Shown in pieces: positions 1 through 10,275 of a DNA stretch of 64,000 nucleotides. This DNA comes from Pasteurellaceae bacterium Pebbles2. Lineage in GTDB: Bacteria; Pseudomonadota; Gammaproteobacteria; Enterobacterales; Pasteurellaceae. Location of the stretch: assembly GCA_023101505.1 (NCBI GenBank), contig LVZA01000001.1:682001-746000 (forward strand), given 5' to 3'. The stretch's first letter is position 1. Each line of letters starts with the position of its first letter. The notes beneath the pieces were generated by a model. It did not search any database, was not told the origin of the DNA, and was given only the letters and a program-made list of their open reading frames with translations. The translations under genes and the position numbers were made by a program.

Positions 1-99
1 TTCTTTCACCAATTCAGGAAATATTTCATCGTGACGTTTTTTATATTCTGCGTGGCAATCAGGATTCACCTGCATTACCGTTCCTTTTCTAATCATCAT
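1..99 (-). CDS. rhaM: L-rhamnose mutarotase, N-terminal part (cut by window edge)
   Basis: Only the first 33 codons lie in the window; the gene runs off the left edge. The visible N-terminus starts [19 protein letters not shown], and the stretch MQVNP..H.EY..RH is the conserved start of RhaM, which interconverts alpha and beta L-rhamnose. The start is at 99, or at 96 (the second Met); an AAGGAG-like ribosome site lies just upstream. It follows rhaT by 13 bp on the same strand and is probably the last gene of the rhamnose operon. The cut is caused by the window end and says nothing about gene integrity. Confidence 0.85.
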   Translation of the reverse strand, partial: MMIRKGTVMQVNPDCHAEYKKRHDEIFPELVKE

Positions 100-112
100 T
101 TTACTCCTTATC

Positions 113-1147
113 TTAATTCGCCATACCTAAGCCCACAATATTTGCAGCTAATACAATGATTAAACAGCCAATACAAAGCACTCGGGTAGGTCTTTTACCT
201 GTATTTTTCCATTCGTGTAATATTAAACCCACAATGCCACCACATAATACATAGAAACTCATATGTAACATCCAGCTCATAAAGCCATATTCTTCTGGAA
301 TGTTCGCGTGTCCCCAAGCGTAAAAGAAGAATTGGAAATACCACATAATACCGCCAAGGGCTGAGAATAAAATATTGCTGATGAGTAAACCTTTGGCGAC
401 ACTCACGTCGGATTTAAACGACAATTCAGGGCGAGTGATTAAGCGGATAATACAATATCCAAGGTTGATAATCGCACCGCCGCCCATAATAACTACATAA
501 CTTGGAAGTGCAACATAAAGTGGGTTTACGCCAAGCTCTGCGGCAGCATCGTGCATCGGTGTCGCCACACTCATTGCAAATGACATTCCCGCCGAGAAAA
601 TACCGCACATTACCGCAAGCGCAAGCCCTTTTTTCAAATTAAACTCTTCTGCTGTAACGCCGATAGCTTTTTCTTTAAGTAAGCCTGCGTAAGATACGAT
701 CGCTACGCCAATTACTGCGACTAACACACCAATTAAGGTCATTTGTCCGCCTGTGCTTGCCAATAATTCGCCAAATCGTCCTTGAATAATTGGTGTCATC
801 AATGTGCCTACAATCAAGGTAATCCCGATGGCGATGCCGATCCCCATTGACATTCCAAGATAGCGCATTGTTAATCCATAACCGATATTACCAATCCCCC
901 ACATTGCGCCGAATAGGAAAACAGGTAATAAAATATCGCTACTAAAGGAAGCGTAATAGCCACCAAAATCAGGAAGTAGATAGTACGAAATTCCCCAAGG
1001 TAATAAAATCCAAGAGAATATACCTGCGACTGCCCACATCGTTTCCCAAGACCAGTTGGTTACTTTTTTCATTGGGGCATAGAAACAGGCGGCTGATGTT
1101 GCTCCAACAAAATGCCAGAAGATACCTAATAAGATTGAACTACCCAT
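113..1147 (-). CDS. rhaT: L-rhamnose/H+ symporter RhaT
   Basis: Inner-membrane L-rhamnose-proton symporter of the drug/metabolite transporter superfamily, about ten membrane helices, 344 residues as in E. coli RhaT. Recognisable stretches are [18 protein letters not shown] near the N-terminus and [19 protein letters not shown] chose the ATG at 1147, which begins [12 protein letters not shown] and has AAGGAG six bases upstream. A GTG 33 bases further out is also open but would add a non-conserved extension. The gene follows rhaD by 80 bp and precedes rhaM, so the transporter belongs to the catabolic operon here. In E. coli, rhaT is a separate unit. Confidence 0.93.
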   Translation of the reverse strand: MGSSILLGIFWHFVGATSAACFYAPMKKVTNWSWETMWAVAGIFSWILLPWGISYYLLPDFGGYYASFSSDILLPVFLFGAMWGIGNIGYGLTMRYLGMSMGIGIAIGITLIVGTLMTPIIQGRFGELLASTGGQMTLIGVLVAVIGVAIVSYAGLLKEKAIGVTAEEFNLKKGLALAVMCGIFSAGMSFAMSVATPMHDAAAELGVNPLYVALPSYVVIMGGGAIINLGYCIIRLITRPELSFKSDVSVAKGLLISNILFSALGGIMWYFQFFFYAWGHANIPEEYGFMSWMLHMSFYVLCGGIVGLILHEWKNTGKRPTRVLCIGCLIIVLAANIVGLGMAN

Positions 1148-1227
1148 AATATTCTCCTTAAAAAATTTGATATTTTTCACTGCAGTTTGTTATAAAGTGC
1201 GGTGAAAATAAGCCACGTTTTAATCCA

Positions 1228-2046
1228 TTACAGCACACCATTCATCGGCATCACGCCGAAGCGTTCAGCGAGTAATTTGAACTCATCTGTTTGAATTGTT
1301 TGACGTTTTCCTCCCATTGATAATACTTTCACTAAAATTTCTGCTGATTTTTCAGCAGTATCAATCAAACCAAAGGCTTCATCAAGGCTTGTACCTGTGC
1401 CAAATACACCGTGAAATGCCCATAACACAAGGGAATGTTTTTCCATTTCTTGTGCAGTTGCATAGCCAATTTCGTCTTTCCCTGGTGTCATCCAAGGTAA
1501 GACTCCTACACCATCCGGAAATACCACTAAACATTCTGTACTCATTTCCCAAAGCTCACGAGTGATTACTTTCGGGTCTAATTCAAGCACATAGGTTAAG
1601 GCAATCAGGTTAGTGGCGTGGCAATGCATAATGACCCGATCCGCACCATTGCTGACTTTCATTCGAATAATGTGTGATTGCAAATGCGCTGCAAGTTCTG
1701 AAGTCGGCACGCCACCATTAGTTAAGCCCCACATAATGTAATACCCCTTGCCTTGTTCATCGACACGAATAACCGCAAGGGTATCTGCTGGATCTAAAAT
1801 TACGTTACGAAAGAATTTCCCCGAACCTGTTACAATGAAATATTGATTGGCAAGTGTGGTGATATTTTGCGTAATTTCTATATGCGGTGGATTAGGATAA
1901 AACTCATCTTTATAAGGTGCGACATCACCATCTAATAATCGCAAACTCACATTGCCACCATTTCGTTCGTCCCAACCTTTCAGCCACATATCACTCGTGG
2001 CTTTAATCATTCCTTGTACGAACCAAGAATTTAAAATCGTTTGCAT
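1228..2046 (-). CDS. rhaD: Rhamnulose-1-phosphate aldolase
   Basis: Class II aldolase that splits L-rhamnulose 1-phosphate into dihydroxyacetone phosphate and L-lactaldehyde in the cytoplasm. The protein has 272 residues (E. coli 274). The zinc-binding and catalytic residues known for the family are visible at matching positions: Glu117 in PTSELAAH, His141 and His143 in MHCHATN, and His212 in WAFHGVFG. The start is ATG with AAGGAAAG upstream. It follows rhaA by 9 bp, so the two are almost certainly co-transcribed. No L-lactaldehyde-processing gene lies beside it in the window. Confidence 0.95.
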   Translation of the reverse strand: MQTILNSWFVQGMIKATSDMWLKGWDERNGGNVSLRLLDGDVAPYKDEFYPNPPHIEITQNITTLANQYFIVTGSGKFFRNVILDPADTLAVIRVDEQGKGYYIMWGLTNGGVPTSELAAHLQSHIIRMKVSNGADRVIMHCHATNLIALTYVLELDPKVITRELWEMSTECLVVFPDGVGVLPWMTPGKDEIGYATAQEMEKHSLVLWAFHGVFGTGTSLDEAFGLIDTAEKSAEILVKVLSMGGKRQTIQTDEFKLLAERFGVMPMNGVL

Positions 2047-2055
2047 AATCTTTCC

Positions 2056-3306
2056 TTATCTTTGACTTAATACGGATTTTTCATAAGCACGAACATCATC
2101 TAACCAACGGCTACCAACAGGCACGTTATGGCGTTCGCAATACATATCCCAAACCGCTTGCCAAGGAAGTGATTTTTGTTCTTCTAATAACGCAAGACGA
2201 GTAGTGAAATCACGTGCACTTTCACAATCACGCAATGTGTTTATCGGCTCGAGTAAGGCTTTTAGTAAGGCTTTTTGCATATTGCGAGTGCCGATCACCC
2301 AAGCGGCGATACGATTAATTGACGCATCAAAGAAATCTAAGCCAATGTGAACTCGCTCAAATAATTGATTGCGGATAATTTCATTAGCGATAGCCTGTGT
2401 TTCATCATCAAGCAAGACGACGTGATCGCTATCCCAGCGAACAGGACGACTGACGTGAAGCAACAAATGTTGGATAAATGGCATTACCGCAGAAATTTTG
2501 TCTGCTATACTTTCTGTTGGGTGGAAATGCCCTGCATCTAAGCAAAGCGCAGTACCACGAGATGTCGCATAAGCCGCATAAAATTCATTTGAACCAACTG
2601 TATAGGCTTCAACGCCAATGCCAAATAATTTGCTTTCGACGGCATCTAAATGATATTTAGGATCAATTTTTTCACGAATAATTTCGTCTAAAGATTCAAC
2701 CAAACGTTGACGTGGCGAAAATTTATCCACAACCAAATCTTTACTACCATCAGGAATCCAAATATTCATCACGGAAGCTGTGCCTAACTCTCTACCAAAA
2801 TATTCAGAAATTTTGCGGCAAGCTTTGCCGTGTTCGATCCAAAAATCTCGAATTTCTTTATTTTGATGGCTTAATGTTGCTTCTGCACTTAACGGGTGAG
2901 AAAAATAAGTTGGATTAAAATCTAAACCTAATTTGTTTTCTTTTGCCCACGCAACCCAGTTAGCAAAATGCTCAGGTTTTACTTCATTGCGTTCAACTTT
3001 GTGATCTGCTTCCAGATATGAAGCGTGTAAGTTAAGGCGTTTTTTCCCTGGAATTAAGGACATTGCTTTATCTAAATCCATTCGTAATTCTTGCGCATTG
3101 CGTGCTTTACCTGGGTAATTCCCTGTTGCTTGAATTCCACCAGTTAAATCACCTGCGCCGACTTCGCACCCAGCCACATCATCACCTTGCCAGCAGTGCA
3201 TTGAAATCGGTAATTTATCTAATAATGCCAGGGCTTGCTCGATATCAACGCCAATATCGGCAAATTGTTGTTTAGCTAATTCATAGGCTTGTTGTAGATT
3301 ATTCAT
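2056..3306 (-). CDS. rhaA: L-rhamnose isomerase
   Basis: Metal-dependent cytoplasmic isomerase converting L-rhamnose to L-rhamnulose, the first catabolic step. It has 416 residues from the chosen ATG at 3306 ([15 protein letters not shown]), against 419 in E. coli. An upstream start at 3357 would add 17 residues that overlap rhaB and have no family counterpart, whereas the chosen start has AAGGAG seven bases ahead. Family stretches include [11 protein letters not shown] near residue 40 and [14 protein letters not shown], which carries metal ligands. It lies 23 bp behind rhaB and 9 bp ahead of rhaD. Confidence 0.95.
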   Translation of the reverse strand: MNNLQQAYELAKQQFADIGVDIEQALALLDKLPISMHCWQGDDVAGCEVGAGDLTGGIQATGNYPGKARNAQELRMDLDKAMSLIPGKKRLNLHASYLEADHKVERNEVKPEHFANWVAWAKENKLGLDFNPTYFSHPLSAEATLSHQNKEIRDFWIEHGKACRKISEYFGRELGTASVMNIWIPDGSKDLVVDKFSPRQRLVESLDEIIREKIDPKYHLDAVESKLFGIGVEAYTVGSNEFYAAYATSRGTALCLDAGHFHPTESIADKISAVMPFIQHLLLHVSRPVRWDSDHVVLLDDETQAIANEIIRNQLFERVHIGLDFFDASINRIAAWVIGTRNMQKALLKALLEPINTLRDCESARDFTTRLALLEEQKSLPWQAVWDMYCERHNVPVGSRWLDDVRAYEKSVLSQR

Positions 3307-3329
3307 AACATAACTCCTTATTTTTAAGC

Positions 3330-4778
3330 TTAATTTAACGCACAAAATACATTCCACTTTTCTTGAATGGTGGGGTCAAGCATAAAGTGCGGTTGATTTT
3401 TGAAATGTTTTAATGGGAAGTTTTTTACCACTAATTCACGAAATTCATTTGCATCATTAATCTGATCTAACGCCATTAGTTGACAGCCAATATTGCCTAA
3501 AACTGACGCTTCAATCGGACCTGCATAAACATCAACTTCACATAAATCAGCACAAAGCTGATTTAAAAATTCATTTTGACTGCCGCCGCCAACAATATGG
3601 AGAGCACTAATTGGTTTGCCTTGTAAGGTTGAAAGTTCCAATACTGTTTTACGATATAACATCGCAAGGCTGTCAAAAATGCATCGGGCAAGCTGCGGTG
3701 TTGTTTCAGGAATTGGCTGATTATGTTGCTGGCAATATTGCTGAATAGCTTCGACCATTGATTTTGGGTTTAAAAAACATTCCGCATTAGGGTTGATTAA
3801 ACTCGTAAATCCAGGCTCTTTGGCGGTTTGAGCAACTAATTGTGGAATATTGCTAATTTCACGCTCAGCACACAAGCGATTAAATAACCACAATCCCATA
3901 ATGTTTTTTAACACACGATAATGCCCATCAATGCCGCCTTCGTTGGTAATATTTAGATTCATCGCTACTTCATTTGCACAAGGCGTAAGCGTATCCAACC
4001 CCATTAGCGACCAAGTACCAGAACAAAGATAAGCGGCATTTTCATCTAAAAGTGGTACAGAAATCACCGCACTTGCGGTATCGTGGCTGGCAACGGACAT
4101 CACTGGAATGTCATTTTTCCACAAACCAATTTCGATCCCTGGGTGGCGAATTCTGCCAAACCAGCTTGCAGGCAAACCTAAATAATCTAAAAGCGCCGTG
4201 TCCCAGCTGTCAGTATTCACATTCACTAATTGTGTGGTGGTCGCATTGGTATATTCTCGATTTATAACGCCTGTAAGGCGATAGTTGAGATAATCAGGAA
4301 TCATCACAAAATCCTTCACTTGTGATAAATATTCAGGATTTTCATCAACCATTGCTTTTAGTTGATATAGCGTATTAAAAGTGAGAAATTGAATGCCTGT
4401 TTTTTGATAAATTTTGCCTTTGGTTAGCTCATTTTGTACTTGTAACATTACGCCATCAGTACGATGATCTCGATAAGCATAAGTTGGCGCAATAACCTTG
4501 CCATTATGATCTAACAACACATAATCAACACCCCAGCTATCTATCCCAATACTGTGTAATTCTTCACCGCAGTTGAGAATTTTATGCAATCCTTTAAGGA
4601 TTTCTTCTTCAAGGTAATTTAAATCCCAACAATCTGAACCTTGCTGAGAAATGAATTGATTTTTAAACCGATGAATTTCTTTCAATGAAATTTCTTGGGT
4701 TTGAGTATCATAAGTAGCAAGCATTACTCGCCCACTCGACGCTCCAAGATCTACCGCTGCGATATTGAGTTTATTCAT
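3330..4778 (-). CDS. rhaB: Rhamnulokinase
   Basis: ATP-dependent sugar kinase of the FGGY family that phosphorylates L-rhamnulose at C1. It has 482 residues (E. coli 489). The N-terminal phosphate loop is seen in [12 protein letters not shown] further family motif, ASHDTASAV, lies mid-protein, and the C-terminal adenosine-binding signature is in [14 protein letters not shown]. It is the first gene of the rhaBADTM operon, 213 bp from the divergent regulator rhaS, so its promoter lies in that spacer with the CRP site. The ribosome site is weak (GGGGGA). Confidence 0.95.
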   Translation of the reverse strand: MNKLNIAAVDLGASSGRVMLATYDTQTQEISLKEIHRFKNQFISQQGSDCWDLNYLEEEILKGLHKILNCGEELHSIGIDSWGVDYVLLDHNGKVIAPTYAYRDHRTDGVMLQVQNELTKGKIYQKTGIQFLTFNTLYQLKAMVDENPEYLSQVKDFVMIPDYLNYRLTGVINREYTNATTTQLVNVNTDSWDTALLDYLGLPASWFGRIRHPGIEIGLWKNDIPVMSVASHDTASAVISVPLLDENAAYLCSGTWSLMGLDTLTPCANEVAMNLNITNEGGIDGHYRVLKNIMGLWLFNRLCAEREISNIPQLVAQTAKEPGFTSLINPNAECFLNPKSMVEAIQQYCQQHNQPIPETTPQLARCIFDSLAMLYRKTVLELSTLQGKPISALHIVGGGSQNEFLNQLCADLCEVDVYAGPIEASVLGNIGCQLMALDQINDANEFRELVVKNFPLKHFKNQPHFMLDPTIQEKWNVFCALN

Positions 4779-4886
4779 AATTCCCCCGTTCTTCAGAAGT
4801 TAAGCAAATTTTAGAAAAGGAGAAAAAATTGAGCATTAAAACCTTTGCCACTTAATTTCAAAAATTGGCAAAATAGCAAGACTGGC

Positions 4887-4902
4887 TGTGATGAAGATCA
4901 CA
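4887..4902. promoter_or_regulatory. CRP (cAMP receptor protein) binding site, rhaB-rhaS spacer
   Basis: The sequence TGTGA-TGAAGA-TCACA is a perfect match to the CRP half-site consensus TGTGA-N6-TCACA. It lies centrally in the 213-bp spacer between divergent rhaB and rhaS, 109 bp from the rhaB start codon and 90 bp from the rhaS start codon. In E. coli, CRP co-activates rhamnose genes with RhaS/RhaR; the same arrangement is inferred here. I did not identify the RhaS half-sites with confidence. Confidence 0.85.
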
Positions 4903-4991
4903 AATATGAAATCTGCTTATGCAAAATAATTTGTAATAAGCTAAATTATGGATAAGGCATTGCATAAATAATATTCAATGAGAGAGGTGAT

Positions 4992-5786
4992 ATGGCATTA
5001 AAATTACTAGCATCTGAATTTTTTGCTGACGCAAACCAAAACATTGCAATTGAGCCTCGTCAACCGCAATCTAATTATCCCGAACATACACATAATTTCA
5101 GCGAGATTGTTGTGGTTACATCAGGGCGTGGACGGCATATTATCAATGGTTATCCACAAGAATTACATCAAGGAACAGTGTTATACATCAAAGCTGATGA
5201 CTTCCATCTATATGAAAACGTAGAAAATTTGAATTTAACCAATCTGCTTTTTCAATCCTATGACAATTTTAAGTTTATTAAAAATATTGGACATATTATC
5301 GAAAATATGCGGTATAAAAACAGCCTACACCAAGTAAATAAAAAAACATTATCTGAATTACAGCTTTTACTTTCACAATTGGAAAATTGTGAAAGTTCAT
5401 TACAAGAAGAAAATATTCTATTTCAAGCACTCGCGTTATTAGATAGAAGTCAGTTCAATATAACTCCCAAAGGAAGTAATAGAGAAAAAGCAGAGCAAGT
5501 CATTCAGTATTTGAGAAACAATTTTGCAGACGAAATTGAATGGGAAAAAATAGCACAGCAATTTGATATTCCGATAAGAACTTTATATCGCCACATAAAA
5601 AATGAATTAGGTTGCACGCCACAAGCGTACTTAAACAAATTAAGATTAGCAGAAGCCTATTATCAATTGCGTTACACCGACAAAAATATTATCGATATTG
5701 CCTATGACTGCGGATTTAATGACAGTGGGTATTTTTCTACTTGTTTTAAGCAAGAATTCAGCATTTTGCCCAAAGTAATGAGATGA
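4992..5786 (+). CDS. rhaS: AraC-family rhamnose transcriptional activator (RhaS-like)
   Basis: 264-residue regulator. The N-terminal cupin-type sugar-sensing domain (about residues 1-150) contains IEPRQPQSNYPEHTHNFSEI, very close to the E. coli RhaS start. The C-terminal AraC DNA-binding domain (about residues 165-264) has two helix-turn-helix units, including TLYRHIKNELGCTPQAYLN and DIAYDCGFNDSGYFSTCF. It resembles RhaS more than RhaR. The C-terminus is about 12 residues shorter than E. coli RhaS. It is divergent from rhaB, with GAGGTGAT before the ATG. No second regulator gene (rhaR) follows; the next gene is convergent. Confidence 0.9.
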   Translation: MALKLLASEFFADANQNIAIEPRQPQSNYPEHTHNFSEIVVVTSGRGRHIINGYPQELHQGTVLYIKADDFHLYENVENLNLTNLLFQSYDNFKFIKNIGHIIENMRYKNSLHQVNKKTLSELQLLLSQLENCESSLQEENILFQALALLDRSQFNITPKGSNREKAEQVIQYLRNNFADEIEWEKIAQQFDIPIRTLYRHIKNELGCTPQAYLNKLRLAEAYYQLRYTDKNIIDIAYDCGFNDSGYFSTCFKQEFSILPKVMR

Positions 5787-5827
5787 AGTTCACAAAAAAG
5801 TTCTTGTTTAAAAATATCGCAAAAAGA

Positions 5828-5852
5828 AACCGCACTTTCTAAAAGTGCGGTT
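5828..5852. terminator. Bidirectional terminator made of two inverted uptake sequences
   Basis: Inverted copies of the uptake 9-mer (AACCGCACTTT, a 2-base loop, then AAAGTGCGGTT) form an 11-bp stem. It lies between convergent rhaS and the metallophosphoesterase gene. A-rich sequence before it and CATTTTTA after it can act as the U-tract in either direction. Confidence 0.8.
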
Positions 5853-5866
5853 CATTTTTACTCAAT

Positions 5867-6949
5867 TTACTTCCCTTTCACATCAATAATCACTACTTCA
5901 GACTGCGTTCCTAAGCGCATTGGAATGCCCCAGAAGCCGTAACCTGAGCTGACGATGAAGTGGCTGTTTTGGATTTTTTCGTGGCCGTAATCAAGGCGAT
6001 ACATCAAGCTGGTAATCAAATTTGCTGGGAAAATTTGACCACGGTGTGTATGCCCTGACACCTGTAAATCTATTGCGAGTTGTGCGTGTTGATCAATTTC
6101 TGTCGGGCGGTGATCAAGCAAGAAAATTGGCAGTTGGCGATTTACGCCTTGTAATAGCGTTTCAGTGTTTGGACGGCTGTGATATAAATCATCGTTTCGC
6201 CCAATTAGAGTGAATGCTTGATTAATTTCGATAGCTTGATCTAATAACACTTGAATACCTGCCTTTTGAATTTCATCAACAATACGTTGTTGGTCGCCGA
6301 AGAAATCGTGGTTTCCTAAGGTCGCAAATACCCCTAACGGTGCACGCAATTTGGCTAAATGCAGTTGCATTTGCTCGGCGAGATAGGCATTGACGTTGTC
6401 GTCCATAATATCGCCTGGTAATAAAATAAGATCGACATTCTGTTGGCTAAAAATTTCAGCTAGTTGATCAAGCTGCTTTGTGCCAAAGAGCTTGCCTAAA
6501 TGTAAATCGCTTGCCATTCCGATACGTAAAGGCTTGATTGGCTTATCAATTTGAATTTGATAATGAATAACCTTTGGCGTGTAAGCATTGTAAACGCTCA
6601 AACCGAGCAAACTTGCCAAGGCGATTGGGTAAATTAGGCGTAAAGTGCGGTTGATTTTTGTTGAGTTTCTGAACAAATGTGAAAAGATGGCTAAGCCGAT
6701 ACTCACGAAAGCCGAAAAGAGCAAAAATGCTAGAATAAAAGCGCTTAGGCGGAACATTGGCTGTATGCGGAAAACAGTGAGTAAAATGATCGCATTGAGC
6801 GATAAATAAGTTGCAGAGCTTAAAAAATAGCGTACTCGATGGCTAATTTTGCCACTGAATAACCAAAATAAAGTGCGGTTAAAAATATAGATAAAAAGTT
6901 GCAGCAATACGACGGCAACAGCGAAAGTAATATAATGTCTTAATTCCAA
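5867..6949 (-). CDS. Membrane-anchored metallophosphoesterase (calcineurin-like)
   Basis: 360-residue protein with about four hydrophobic membrane helices in the first 125 residues, then a calcineurin-type phosphoesterase domain. All metal-ligand motifs are present: D148-x-H150 in ASDLHLG, GD at 179-180, GNHD at 212-215 and GHTH at 299-302, which predicts a two-metal phosphoesterase. The N-terminal membrane part resembles YkuE/YaeI-type proteins; the substrate is unknown. The start appears to be TTG at 6949, with AAGGA eight bases upstream, because the next Met lies about 65 residues inside and would delete membrane helices. It is monocistronic and convergent with rhaS. Confidence 0.8.
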   Translation of the reverse strand: MELRHYITFAVAVVLLQLFIYIFNRTLFWLFSGKISHRVRYFLSSATYLSLNAIILLTVFRIQPMFRLSAFILAFLLFSAFVSIGLAIFSHLFRNSTKINRTLRLIYPIALASLLGLSVYNAYTPKVIHYQIQIDKPIKPLRIGMASDLHLGKLFGTKQLDQLAEIFSQQNVDLILLPGDIMDDNVNAYLAEQMQLHLAKLRAPLGVFATLGNHDFFGDQQRIVDEIQKAGIQVLLDQAIEINQAFTLIGRNDDLYHSRPNTETLLQGVNRQLPIFLLDHRPTEIDQHAQLAIDLQVSGHTHRGQIFPANLITSLMYRLDYGHEKIQNSHFIVSSGYGFWGIPMRLGTQSEVVIIDVKGK

Positions 6950-7095
6950 ACTTTGCTTTCCTTAAATAAAAATAAAACGATTATTATAACGACTTCTATA
7001 ATAGAAATAAAATTTTGGAACGAAGATCACATAACTGGAGTTGCATTTATTATGCTCTTTGCTTTAGTCTAATGGGGTACAAATAGGAGATATTT

Positions 7096-7317
7096 ATGTT
7101 GAATTTATCGAATAAACCCTATGAAAAAGAAACTTTAGATGACTGGGCAAAGCTATCGGTGGATATTGCCAAAGTTGCAATTTTGGCAATTCCTGTTATG
7201 CTGTATAACAAAGATCCTGCTTGGCTGAAATGCGTTAATTCTGTGTTATTATCCATCGGAGCATATATTGGATTATATTCAGGGCGTAGCTTTAGAAAAA
7301 TGAAAACGGAGAAGTAA
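7096..7317 (+). CDS. Small membrane protein of unknown function (73 aa)
   Basis: I do not recognise a family. The ORF has TAGGAG nine bases before its ATG. It encodes two probable membrane helices (about residues 22-37 and 45-62), with a charged N-terminus (KPYEKETLDD) and a basic tail (RSFRKMKTEK). A second, 36-codon membrane ORF follows one base after its stop, and a strong hairpin terminator ends the unit, so the pair looks like a real two-gene transcript. It lies between convergent-facing housekeeping genes with no phage genes beside it. Confidence 0.6.
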   Translation: MLNLSNKPYEKETLDDWAKLSVDIAKVAILAIPVMLYNKDPAWLKCVNSVLLSIGAYIGLYSGRSFRKMKTEK

Positions 7318-7318
7318 A

Positions 7319-7429
7319 ATGGATCTCACTTTTGGGTTATTTGTGTTTGTACTTGTAATGTGCGGTTGGGGATTTTTCGCTCACACTATTGCCAAAGATG
7401 CGGAAAATGAAAAGAAAAACAAAAAATAG
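7319..7429 (+). CDS. Single-helix microprotein (36 aa)
   Basis: A 36-codon ORF that begins one base after the stop of the 73-residue gene, with CGGAGAAG as a ribosome site inside the end of that gene. The product begins MDLTFGLFVFVLVMCGWG: one hydrophobic helix (about residues 4-23) followed by a very charged tail rich in Lys, Glu and Asn. It resembles the small single-pass proteins that partner larger membrane proteins, but no function can be assigned. Tight spacing and a terminator 20 bp downstream support expression. Confidence 0.5.
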   Translation: MDLTFGLFVFVLVMCGWGFFAHTIAKDAENEKKNKK

Positions 7430-7447
7430 TTGGAAAATGAACAAGAT

Positions 7448-7472
7448 AAAGGGGCGTTGTGTACGCCCCTTT
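7448..7472. terminator. Rho-independent terminator (bidirectional)
   Basis: A 9-bp stem (AAAGGGGCG paired with CGCCCCTTT) with a 7-base loop, followed by TGTTTT. It ends the two small membrane ORFs on the plus strand. Because acnB ends on the other strand 20 bp away, it probably serves both. Confidence 0.85.
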
Positions 7473-7491
7473 GTTTTATATTTTAGTTCAA

Positions 7492-10107
7492 TTAAGCCGC
7501 TGTCTGAAAAATCACGTTATCCGCTTTTTGGGTGTAACTGTTGATTTGATCAAAGTTCATATAGCGGTAAGTGTCGTCTTTGTCTTGCGCAAGATCTGCG
7601 GCGTAAGACAAATATTCTTCAGGGGTTGGCAAGCGACCTAAAAGCGCGGCCACTGCGGCGAGTTCGGCGGAAGCCAAATACACGTTTGCGCCTTGTCCTA
7701 AGCGGTTCGGGAAGTTACGGGTTGAGGTTGAAACCACGGTTGCGCCGTTTGCTACGCGCGCTTGATTACCCATACAAAGTGAGCAGCCTGGGATTTCAAT
7801 TCGAGCACCGCTTTTACCGAAAATGCTGTAGTAACCCTCGTCGCTTAACAAGGCAGCGTCCATTCGAGTTGGTGGCGCAATCCATAAGCGTGTTGGAATC
7901 ATATCTTTGAATTTCGCCAACAATTTACCTGCGGCACGGAAATGTCCGATGTTGGTCATACAAGAGCCGATAAACACTTCGTCGATGTTGTCGCCAGCCA
8001 CAGTTGAAAGCAAGCGTGCATCGTCTGGATCGTTCGGTGCGCATAAAATCGGTTCTTTGATTTCCGCAAGATCAATTTCGATCACCGCTGCGTATTCCGC
8101 ATCTTTGTCTGCTTCGAGCAATTCTGGGTTTTCCAGCCATTTCTCCATTGCTTTAATGCGGCGTTCAAGCGTGCGTGCATCGCCGTAGCCCTCGGCAATC
8201 ATATATTTGAGCAACACGATGTTGGAATTCAAATATTCGATAATCGGTGCTTTGTCGAGCTTGATGGTACAAGCCGCCGCAGAGCGTTCCGCTGACGCAT
8301 CAGATAACTCAAATGCTTGCTCCACTTTCAAGTGTTCTAAGCCTTCGATTTCTAAAATGCGACCTGAGAAAATGTTTTTCTTACCAGCTTTTTCCACAGT
8401 CAACAAGCCTTGTTGAATCGCATAATATGGAATGGCGTGCACCAAATCACGCAAGGTGATACCCGGTTGCATTTCGCCTTTGAAGCGCACCAACACGGAT
8501 TCAGGCATATCCAACGGCATTACGCCAGTTGCTGCGGCGAACGCCACCAAGCCTGAACCTGCAGGGAATGAAATGCCGATTGGGAAGCGTGTGTGTGAAT
8601 CGCCACCAGTGCCGACAGTGTCAGGCAGAAGCATACGGTTGAGCCACGAGTGGATTACGCCGTCGCCAGGGCGGAGCGAAACGCCACCGCGGTTCATAAT
8701 GAAATCAGGCAAGGTGTGATGTGTTACCACGTCCACAGGTTTTGGATACGCCGCCGTGTGGCAGAAAGATTGCATTACTAAATCCGCCGAGAAGCCTAAG
8801 CACGCTAAGTCTTTCAACTCATCTCTCGTCATCGGCCCAGTGGTATCTTGCGAGCCGACGGAAGTCATACGCGGTTCGCAATATTGACCTGGGCGAATAC
8901 CGTCCACGCCACACGCACGTCCCACCATTTTTTGCGCCAAGGTGAAACCTTTGTGATTTTCCACCGCACTTTGTGGTTTTTGGAAGATATCTGTTTCAGC
9001 TAATCCTAGTTCCACACGAGCTTTGTGAGTTAAACCACGTCCGATAATGAGCGGAATTCGTCCACCAGCACGGACTTCATCAAGCAGCACATTGGTTTTA
9101 AGCGTAAATTCCGCCAACACTTCGTCTGTACCGTGGCGACAGATTTTGCCTGCGTAAGGGTAAATGTCGATCACATCGCCCATATTAAGCTTGCTCACGT
9201 CAACTTCAATCGGTAACGAGCCTGCATCTTCCATTGTGTTGAAGAAAATTGGCGCGATTTTGCCACCAAGCACCACGCCACCCGCGCGTTTGTTTGGAAT
9301 ATACGGAATATCATCGCCCATAAACCAGAGCACAGAGTTGGTCGCGGATTTACGAGATGACCCCGTGCCGACCACGTCGCCTACATAAGCCAACGGAAAG
9401 CCTTTTTCTTTCAAGGCGTTAATTTGTTTAATTGGGCCGACGTTGCCTGCGTCATCGGGCTCAATACCATCACGCGCATTTTTTAACATTGCCAAAGCGT
9501 GTAATGGAATATCAGGGCGCGACCACGCGTCTTGCGCAGGGGAAAGGTCATCGGTGTTGGTTTCACCAGTAACTTTAAATACGGTTACGGTTAATTTTTC
9601 CGCCAATTTCGGGCGAGATAAGAACCAATCGGCATTTGCCCAAGATTGCAATACTTGCTGCGCATAAGCATTACCTGCCTTGGCACGCTCTGCAACATCG
9701 TGGAAATTATCAAACATCAATAAAGTATAAGAAAGGGCTTCAACCGCAATCGGTGCAAGTTCAGCATCATCAAGTGCAGTTAATAATGGCTCAATATTGT
9801 AACCACCTTGCATTGTGCCGAGTAATTTCACGGCGTGCGCTTTAGAAATCAAGGGTGAATGAGCTTCACCTTTAGCAATGGCAGCAAGAAAACTCGCTTT
9901 CACATAAGCCGCTTCGTCCACACCAGCTGGAATGCGAGTTTCAAAAAGTGTTAAAAAATCAACCGCACTTTTGGCTGCATCAGCAGGTGGATTTTTAAGT
10001 AATTCAATGAGTTGTGCAGTTTGCTCAGCATCTAACGGCTTAGGGACAACGCCAAGGGCAGCTCGTTCATCAACGTGTATTTGGTAATCTTGCAAAAAGT
10101 TAGCCAT
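7492..10107 (-). CDS. acnB: Aconitate hydratase B (bifunctional with 2-methylisocitrate dehydratase)
   Basis: 871-residue [4Fe-4S] enzyme of the citric acid cycle interconverting citrate and isocitrate. The N-terminus ([20 protein letters not shown]) and the stretch [12 protein letters not shown]-like [15 protein letters not shown] mark the HEAT-like domain specific to AcnB. Iron-sulfur cysteines are seen in [11 protein letters not shown] and [13 protein letters not shown] near the C-terminus. I chose the ATG at 10107 (MANFLQDYQ), which has AGGAG seven bases ahead; an open start six codons earlier is less likely. It is divergent from plsB across 168 bp and appears monocistronic. Confidence 0.96.
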   Translation of the reverse strand: MANFLQDYQIHVDERAALGVVPKPLDAEQTAQLIELLKNPPADAAKSAVDFLTLFETRIPAGVDEAAYVKASFLAAIAKGEAHSPLISKAHAVKLLGTMQGGYNIEPLLTALDDAELAPIAVEALSYTLLMFDNFHDVAERAKAGNAYAQQVLQSWANADWFLSRPKLAEKLTVTVFKVTGETNTDDLSPAQDAWSRPDIPLHALAMLKNARDGIEPDDAGNVGPIKQINALKEKGFPLAYVGDVVGTGSSRKSATNSVLWFMGDDIPYIPNKRAGGVVLGGKIAPIFFNTMEDAGSLPIEVDVSKLNMGDVIDIYPYAGKICRHGTDEVLAEFTLKTNVLLDEVRAGGRIPLIIGRGLTHKARVELGLAETDIFQKPQSAVENHKGFTLAQKMVGRACGVDGIRPGQYCEPRMTSVGSQDTTGPMTRDELKDLACLGFSADLVMQSFCHTAAYPKPVDVVTHHTLPDFIMNRGGVSLRPGDGVIHSWLNRMLLPDTVGTGGDSHTRFPIGISFPAGSGLVAFAAATGVMPLDMPESVLVRFKGEMQPGITLRDLVHAIPYYAIQQGLLTVEKAGKKNIFSGRILEIEGLEHLKVEQAFELSDASAERSAAACTIKLDKAPIIEYLNSNIVLLKYMIAEGYGDARTLERRIKAMEKWLENPELLEADKDAEYAAVIEIDLAEIKEPILCAPNDPDDARLLSTVAGDNIDEVFIGSCMTNIGHFRAAGKLLAKFKDMIPTRLWIAPPTRMDAALLSDEGYYSIFGKSGARIEIPGCSLCMGNQARVANGATVVSTSTRNFPNRLGQGANVYLASAELAAVAALLGRLPTPEEYLSYAADLAQDKDDTYRYMNFDQINSYTQKADNVIFQTAA

Positions 10108-10275
10108 TGTTATGCTCCTCATCATTTATATTATATTGTGTTATGGATATGTTAAATTTTGTACATATTCTTGTCATAATAATACTCTTAACAAGACTTC
10201 TCAATAAGTATTTTTGAAAGCGACCTTGTGCCTATGATAAACTAGGCAAAATTTGATTAAACGTAAGGGTTTCCT

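Noticed and set aside
8432-8719. Long plus-strand ORFs opposite acnB (several of 70-95 codons).
   Set aside because: They mirror the codon bias of acnB on the other strand and have no start signals.
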